From the NCBI GenBank assembly GCA_016705065.1, contig JADIYY010000001.1:372001-436000 (forward strand): a DNA stretch of 64,000 bases, read 5' to 3'. This stretch comes from Candidatus Aalborgiella aggregata (GTDB taxonomy: Bacteria > Pseudomonadota > Gammaproteobacteria > Burkholderiales > Burkholderiaceae_C). Numbering within the stretch: the first letter of the stretch is position 1; each line of letters opens with the position of its first letter. Positions 59,944 through 64,000 of the stretch are shown here, one piece after another. The notes below the pieces were generated by a model. The model was not told where the DNA came from and did no database searches. It was given only the letters and a program-made list of their open reading frames with translations. The position numbers and the translations under genes are program-made.

Positions 59944-60657
59944 TTATTTGATAACGATTGCTGAATTGATCACAATGGGTGTTTGGGGTACATCGCTTGG
60001 AAACGGTCCACCAGCACCCGTTGGTGCTGATTTCATTTTCAAGATCACATCCATGCCTTCAACCACTTTGCCAAAAACGGTATAGCCAAATAGCTGTGGT
60101 GATGATACCAATTGGTTGCGAGGTACATTTTTATATGTCTTGTTTTGGTATTCAAATACCGGTACAGGGTCGCCAGGCGGAATCGGTGTGGGATCTAAAA
60201 AAGCATTGTCTTTCACATTGATAAAGAATTGTGCAGTGGCGGATTGTGGATCATTCGTCCGCGCCATTGCCAATGTACCAACCACATTTTTTAAACCGCC
60301 TTTAGCAATGGCTTCTTGACCTTCGTGAGCAACGGGTGGGCGCGTCTTTTTCTCTGTGTAGGTGGAGTCAAATCCGCCACCTTGCACCATGAAGTTGTCA
60401 ATGACGCGGTGAAAAACTGTGCCATCGTAGTGTTTGTCGTTCACATATTGCAAAAAATTAGCCACAGTTTTTGGCGTTTTTGCAGGATATAACTCAACTG
60501 TGAAGGTGCCCATGTTCGTTTTAATTTGCACTCGTGGCAGTGCTTCTGCTTGCACGTTTGTAGTGATGATTGCGGCAGAAACAAATCCTGCAAAAACAAT
60601 GCCCGTTTTGTAAATCATTGTTCTAAGTGGAAACTTCGCAATGTATGACGCAAACAT
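59944..60657 (-). CDS. ppiA: Peptidyl-prolyl cis-trans isomerase, periplasmic cyclophilin
   Basis: ATG 60657 overlaps the TGA of the L,D-transpeptidase gene (TGATG), so translation is probably coupled. The 237 residues start with a signal sequence (MIYKTGIVFAGFVSAAIITTNVQA after a short N-region). The cyclophilin domain follows: FHRVIDNFMVQGGGFD with the catalytic Arg, and MARTNDPQSATAQFFINVKDN. A proline-rich insert (PTPIPPGDPVPVFEYQNKTYKNVPRN) not seen in ppiB lies before the last strand; similar inserts occur in periplasmic forms. Confidence 0.93.
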   Translation of the reverse strand: MFASYIAKFPLRTMIYKTGIVFAGFVSAAIITTNVQAEALPRVQIKTNMGTFTVELYPAKTPKTVANFLQYVNDKHYDGTVFHRVIDNFMVQGGGFDSTYTEKKTRPPVAHEGQEAIAKGGLKNVVGTLAMARTNDPQSATAQFFINVKDNAFLDPTPIPPGDPVPVFEYQNKTYKNVPRNQLVSSPQLFGYTVFGKVVEGMDVILKMKSAPTGAGGPFPSDVPQTPIVINSAIVIK

Positions 60658-61976
60658 CAAATAACTCCTTCAAAAAATATTTTCCAAGTTTTACCTTCGC
60701 GTGTCCAATATTGTCGTTTTGTTTTTCCTGATTTAGCGTTGTCTGCCAACTCATCAAATGTCACAACCATGGTATCGGCTTTATCCACCCAGCGAATCAT
60801 TGATAATTCGGAAAGGGAAATTGGGTTCCCCTTATTTTTAGCAACTTCTTCACCTAAAACGCTTGCCCATTGAACCAAGTTTTTATCGTAGCTGCTGAAA
60901 TCTTTCGAATAAAAGCCCATTAATTTGTCAAAATTGGCGCTTGATTTGGCAAGTCGCCAATTTTGCAAGGTTTCGAAAAATTGCAATTCTTCTGGTTTTT
61001 GTCCAGTCTTTTGAACCCATTCTAGTTTTTCAGAAATAACCACAGGCGTGGTACGAATACTGACTTCTTTTAGTAAATAATTTAAATCTGGATTGGCCAG
61101 AACAACACAACCGTCCGAGGCTTTCGGTGCACGCGAGAACTGATTCGACGGTGTGCCGTGTAGCCAAATGCCGCTGCCAGTTTTGCCACGACGCGTATCA
61201 AGTGGGTTGGGGTAGTTGATCGGCAATGCACCGGTTCCATAAAGATCTTTCAGTGATTTGGGATTGAGGCTACTTGTGATGAAGTAAACGCCAAGTGGTG
61301 TGCGTTGGTCACCTTCAAGTGATTTTTCAACACCTAATTTACCTACAGAAATATAAAAGTCCGCAATCAGTCGCATTTGTGAATTGTCATTCTTGAATAA
61401 ATACAAACGAGAGCGTGAGGTATCTACGGCGATAGCGTGCTTATTGCGCTTTGATAAGGTCAGGAATTGCGACGGTATGCTGTCCGCTGGTGGGCGTTCC
61501 TTTAACGCTTTGATACGTTGCAAAGATTCTTCGCGCAAGTCATTGAGTTCTGGTGTCGCTGTATGGGGCACATCACCCAGTTTTTGCAAAGGCCGAATCA
61601 AGCTACTCAATAAATCGCCATGAACCAAATGTGCCAACTGAAAATTAGGAAATGTTTTAACCAGTTTTTCAGACGCCGCGAGGGCTTGCCGAGTTTTGCC
61701 AGCGCCAATGAGTGAGTAAATGTAGATGAGTTGCGCTTCAGCCTGAGAATCTTGTCTTAAGAGGGAAGGGCTTGTTGTGGTTTTTGTTATACCTTGTTGC
61801 CGATCTTTGGCAACAGAGATTGATGAAAAGCAAAGCAAACTCCCTATCAGCAAGATTGAAAGTAGATCGTCAAATCTGTACAGCAATCTGCCCAAGTGAA
61901 AACTCCGCGTTAGTAGCAATTGATTGGTAATAAGAAAGCTCAAAAATACAAAAAGACCCCAGCGGGGGTCTTTCAT
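60657..61976 (-). CDS. L,D-transpeptidase, YkuD domain
   Basis: Cross-links peptidoglycan or attaches lipoproteins through L,D bonds. The YkuD domain (about residues 190-320) contains the catalytic His and Cys in WLHGTPSNQFSRAPKASDGCVVLANPDL. A C-terminal NTF2-like region (LQNWRLAKSSANFDKLMGFYSKDFSSYDKN) resembles the domain found at the end of the TPR protein encoded upstream. The only nearby ATG (61976) falls inside the terminator stem of the upstream gene, so the true start may be a TTG downstream; a signal sequence (LLSILLIGSLLCFSSISVA) begins about 38 residues in. Confidence 0.85.
   Translation of the reverse strand: MKDPRWGLFVFLSFLITNQLLLTRSFHLGRLLYRFDDLLSILLIGSLLCFSSISVAKDRQQGITKTTTSPSLLRQDSQAEAQLIYIYSLIGAGKTRQALAASEKLVKTFPNFQLAHLVHGDLLSSLIRPLQKLGDVPHTATPELNDLREESLQRIKALKERPPADSIPSQFLTLSKRNKHAIAVDTSRSRLYLFKNDNSQMRLIADFYISVGKLGVEKSLEGDQRTPLGVYFITSSLNPKSLKDLYGTGALPINYPNPLDTRRGKTGSGIWLHGTPSNQFSRAPKASDGCVVLANPDLNYLLKEVSIRTTPVVISEKLEWVQKTGQKPEELQFFETLQNWRLAKSSANFDKLMGFYSKDFSSYDKNLVQWASVLGEEVAKNKGNPISLSELSMIRWVDKADTMVVTFDELADNAKSGKTKRQYWTREGKTWKIFFEGVI
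61951..61974 (-). terminator. Intrinsic terminator after the TPR gene
   Basis: On the minus strand AAAGACCCCC-GCT-GGGGTCTTTTT. The stem includes the ATG at 61976-61974, the apparent start of the L,D-transpeptidase frame. Confidence 0.8.
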
Positions 61977-62019
61977 TTTAGAAACTGAAACAGATTATAG
62001 GGGAATCGACTCTCGCGAT

Positions 62020-63045
62020 TTAACCACCAGTCACTTCTTTAATGATGTACCATTTTTGCCCCGCTTTAGCGAGTGTTAAAGTTTTGGTGCTTGATGTCGA
62101 AAGCGAATCAGCGTCATAAGATTGACGGAATTTAGCCGTTGCCGTGTCGCCATTCACATTGGTTTTAAGATTGCTGATTTTGACACTGATGCGTGATTTG
62201 CCAACAATGCGATCACGACGTTCTTCTTCCCATTCTTTACGCGAAAGACCTTTTGGTGGATCAAAGCTTTTGCCATATGAGGCCAAGTAGTTTTTCATGT
62301 CTTTGCTGGCCCATGCTTTGGCCCAAGCTTGAACGGCTTGCTCAATTTGTTCAGCAGAATCTTGGTTAGTGTTGGCAGCTACTGGTGCAGTGGTTGCCGC
62401 AGGCGTTTTTGCCACAGGAGCAGGTGCTATGACAGGATTGGTGACCACTGCAGGTACCACTGGCGCAGCTGGTGCAACTGTCGTTGGCGCTTTGGCAACG
62501 TTCGGGTTTTGTCCTTTTGCTGTTGGTGAAAATAATTCACGAATCAAAGATAACTTGGGTTGCAAGGTGTTGCTTGCACCGCCCATTTGTAAAGCTTTGG
62601 TGTAGGCTTGGCTTGCCAAATTGGCATAAATGTCCCCCAAATTTTCATGCGCAGTTGAATAACTTGGATTGGTTCTAATGGCCATCTCTAAAGCGGCACG
62701 TGCTTTATCGTATTGACCTTGACTGGCGTGAAGGACAGCTAAATTGTTGTAAGGCTCAGGTAGCTCTGGATAATCATCGATGAGCTTGGTAAACGTGCTA
62801 ATGGCATCACTGGGTTTGCCCATTTCGGTTTGAATCACGCCTTTTAGAAAACGCATTTGCGCGTCGCGTGGTTTACTGCTAAGTGACTGTTCAACTTTGG
62901 CCAGTGCTTGCGCTTGTTTGCCGGACTTGAGCAGTTGGTTGACCTCATCTAGGTCATTGCTTTGTGCTTGAGCAGAAAAGAGCAAGGCCGACAAAGCCAA
63001 TAAACTTGTCAAATGACGTAATTGAAAAAAATGAGAACGACGCAT
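62020..63045 (-). CDS. Exported TPR protein with NTF2-like C-terminal domain
   Basis: ATG 63045 (MRRSHFFQLRHLTSLLALSALLFSAQA) gives a clear signal peptide; a longer frame to 63072 is unlikely. The 341-residue protein has about four tetratricopeptide repeats (residues 30-165; e.g. ALAKVEQSLSSKPRDAQMRFLKGVI, AISTFTKLIDDYPELPEPYNNLAVLH). An Ala/Pro/Val linker follows (about 185-235), then a C-terminal NTF2/SnoaL-like domain (WAKAWASKDMKNYLASYGKSFDP...WEEERRDRI). The same C-terminal domain occurs in the L,D-transpeptidase next door, suggesting a shared envelope role. Confidence 0.88.
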   Translation of the reverse strand: MRRSHFFQLRHLTSLLALSALLFSAQAQSNDLDEVNQLLKSGKQAQALAKVEQSLSSKPRDAQMRFLKGVIQTEMGKPSDAISTFTKLIDDYPELPEPYNNLAVLHASQGQYDKARAALEMAIRTNPSYSTAHENLGDIYANLASQAYTKALQMGGASNTLQPKLSLIRELFSPTAKGQNPNVAKAPTTVAPAAPVVPAVVTNPVIAPAPVAKTPAATTAPVAANTNQDSAEQIEQAVQAWAKAWASKDMKNYLASYGKSFDPPKGLSRKEWEEERRDRIVGKSRISVKISNLKTNVNGDTATAKFRQSYDADSLSTSSTKTLTLAKAGQKWYIIKEVTGG

Positions 63046-63159
63046 TTTGGGTAATCTCCAGCAATCAAGCAAACGGTTAAACTTGTTATCAATTGTAGCT
63101 GTTCAAGTGACCGTCTGAACAGGTCTATTACATATTTAACTTTCAGTAAAATCAATCCC

Positions 63160-64000
63160 ATGAGTTTGCGCATCTACAACACCCTGTCTCGTGACATAGA
63201 AACATTTAAACCGATTGATTCAAATCACGTGCGCATGTACGTGTGTGGAATGACCATCTATGACTTGTGTCACATTGGCCATGCCCGCATGATGATGGCG
63301 TTTGATGTGATACAGCGTTGGTTGAAAGTCAGCGGTTACAAGGTTGTCTACGTGCGAAATATCACAGATATTGATGACAAAATTATCAAACGCGCCTTGG
63401 AGCGCGGTATCACCATACGCGCATTGACCGACGAGATGATTGCAGCCATGCACCAAGACATTGGCGCATTGCATATTGAAACGCCAACACATGAGCCCAG
63501 AGCGACAGAATATGTGCCGCAAATGCTCGATCTGATTTCTAAATTGGAACACAAAGGGTTAGCTTATCAAGCACCCAGTGGCGATGTGAATTTTTCTGTA
63601 CGGCAATTTCCAGGTTATGGTAAGTTGTCAGGCAAATCAGTGGATGAATTGCGTGCAGGCGAACGTGTGGCGGTGCAAGACGACAAAGCTGATCCGCTCG
63701 ATTTTGTACTGTGGAAAGCTGCCAAACCTGCTGAGCCTGATGATGCGAAATGGGACAGCAACTATGGCGCAGGCCGCCCAGGCTGGCACATTGAGTGTTC
63801 AGCCATGAGCTGCGCATTGTTGGGCGAGACCTTTGACATTCACGGTGGTGGTGCAGATTTGCAATTTCCGCACCATGAAAATGAGATAGCACAAAGTGAA
63901 GGAGCGACAGGAAAGCCATTGGCCAATTATTGGATACATAATGGTTTTGTCCGTGTGGACAACGAAAAAATGTCCAAAAGTTTAGGCAATTTTTTCACGA
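63160..64000 (+). CDS. cysS: Cysteinyl-tRNA synthetase, N-terminal part (runs off the window)
   Basis: Charges tRNA-Cys. The frame is open from ATG 63160 to the window end (280 codons). It shows zinc ligands and the HIGH motif in MYVCGMTIYDLCHIGHARMMMAFDV, GWHIECSAMSCALLG, FDIHGGGADLQFPHHENEIAQSEG and the KMSKS motif in NEKMSKSLGNF. Divergent from the TPR gene by 114 bp, the usual Burkholderiales arrangement. Confidence 0.96.
   Translation, partial: MSLRIYNTLSRDIETFKPIDSNHVRMYVCGMTIYDLCHIGHARMMMAFDVIQRWLKVSGYKVVYVRNITDIDDKIIKRALERGITIRALTDEMIAAMHQDIGALHIETPTHEPRATEYVPQMLDLISKLEHKGLAYQAPSGDVNFSVRQFPGYGKLSGKSVDELRAGERVAVQDDKADPLDFVLWKAAKPAEPDDAKWDSNYGAGRPGWHIECSAMSCALLGETFDIHGGGADLQFPHHENEIAQSEGATGKPLANYWIHNGFVRVDNEKMSKSLGNFFT

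Overview
The window is a chromosome segment from a betaproteobacterium, most likely of the order Burkholderiales. The evidence is the protein sequences and the gene orders: hfq-hflX-hflK-hflC, tpiA-secG-tRNA-Leu-nuoA-N-DUF2818-NUDIX, rpsO-pnp, and lpxH-ppiB-ppiA-LD-transpeptidase-TPR-cysS. Base composition looks balanced to slightly AT-leaning, which is low for the Comamonadaceae. I cannot fix the genus.

Layout. 1-5155: start of lexA with two SOS boxes, then lgt, hfq, hflX, hflK and hflC. 5211-6856: a metallo-beta-lactamase-fold hydrolase divergent from a LiuR-like MerR regulator, with a near-palindromic operator between them. 6938-15562: mostly housekeeping genes (DUF502, tRNA-Val, a UbiM-like hydroxylase, DUF2788, DUF2189, yggX, dsbB, argA, mltD-like, an old yellow enzyme). 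15679-20706: a PPK2-type kinase and hrpA, which carries a one-base frameshift. 20770-23695: a chromosomal integron with an intact integrase gene intI under its own LexA box, an attI site and three gene cassettes (a cupin, a small secreted protein of unknown function, and an OXA-5/OXA-10-like class D beta-lactamase). 23916-24523: a VapBC-type toxin-antitoxin pair. 24532-32455: xseA, sodB, DUF192, an Ala/Lys-rich exported protein, icd and the fused isobutyryl-CoA mutase icmF. 32744-37855: rpsO, pnp, a quinone oxidoreductase, tpiA and secG. 37987-54558: tRNA-Leu, the complete 14-gene nuo operon, DUF2818, a NUDIX hydrolase and aat. 54658-64000: an IclR regulator, a PBP7-like endopeptidase, leuA with a leucine-rich attenuator leader, lpxH, two cyclophilins, an L,D-transpeptidase, a TPR protein and the start of cysS.

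Three signals cut across this layout. First, lexA and intI both carry LexA boxes, so DNA damage should both derepress the repressor and switch on cassette shuffling. Second, the same MerR (LiuR-type) operator occurs before merR/MBL (6374-6395) and, as a perfect palindrome, before icmF (32542-32563), which links two loci 26 kb apart into one branched-chain acyl-CoA regulon. Third, a dispersed repeat of about 60 bp occurs at least eight times. Five copies are intergenic, mostly right after stop codons, and three lie in frame inside conserved genes (dsbB, hrpA, nuoG). I do not recognise this repeat as a named family. Together with the SOS-wired integron it is the most unusual content of the window.
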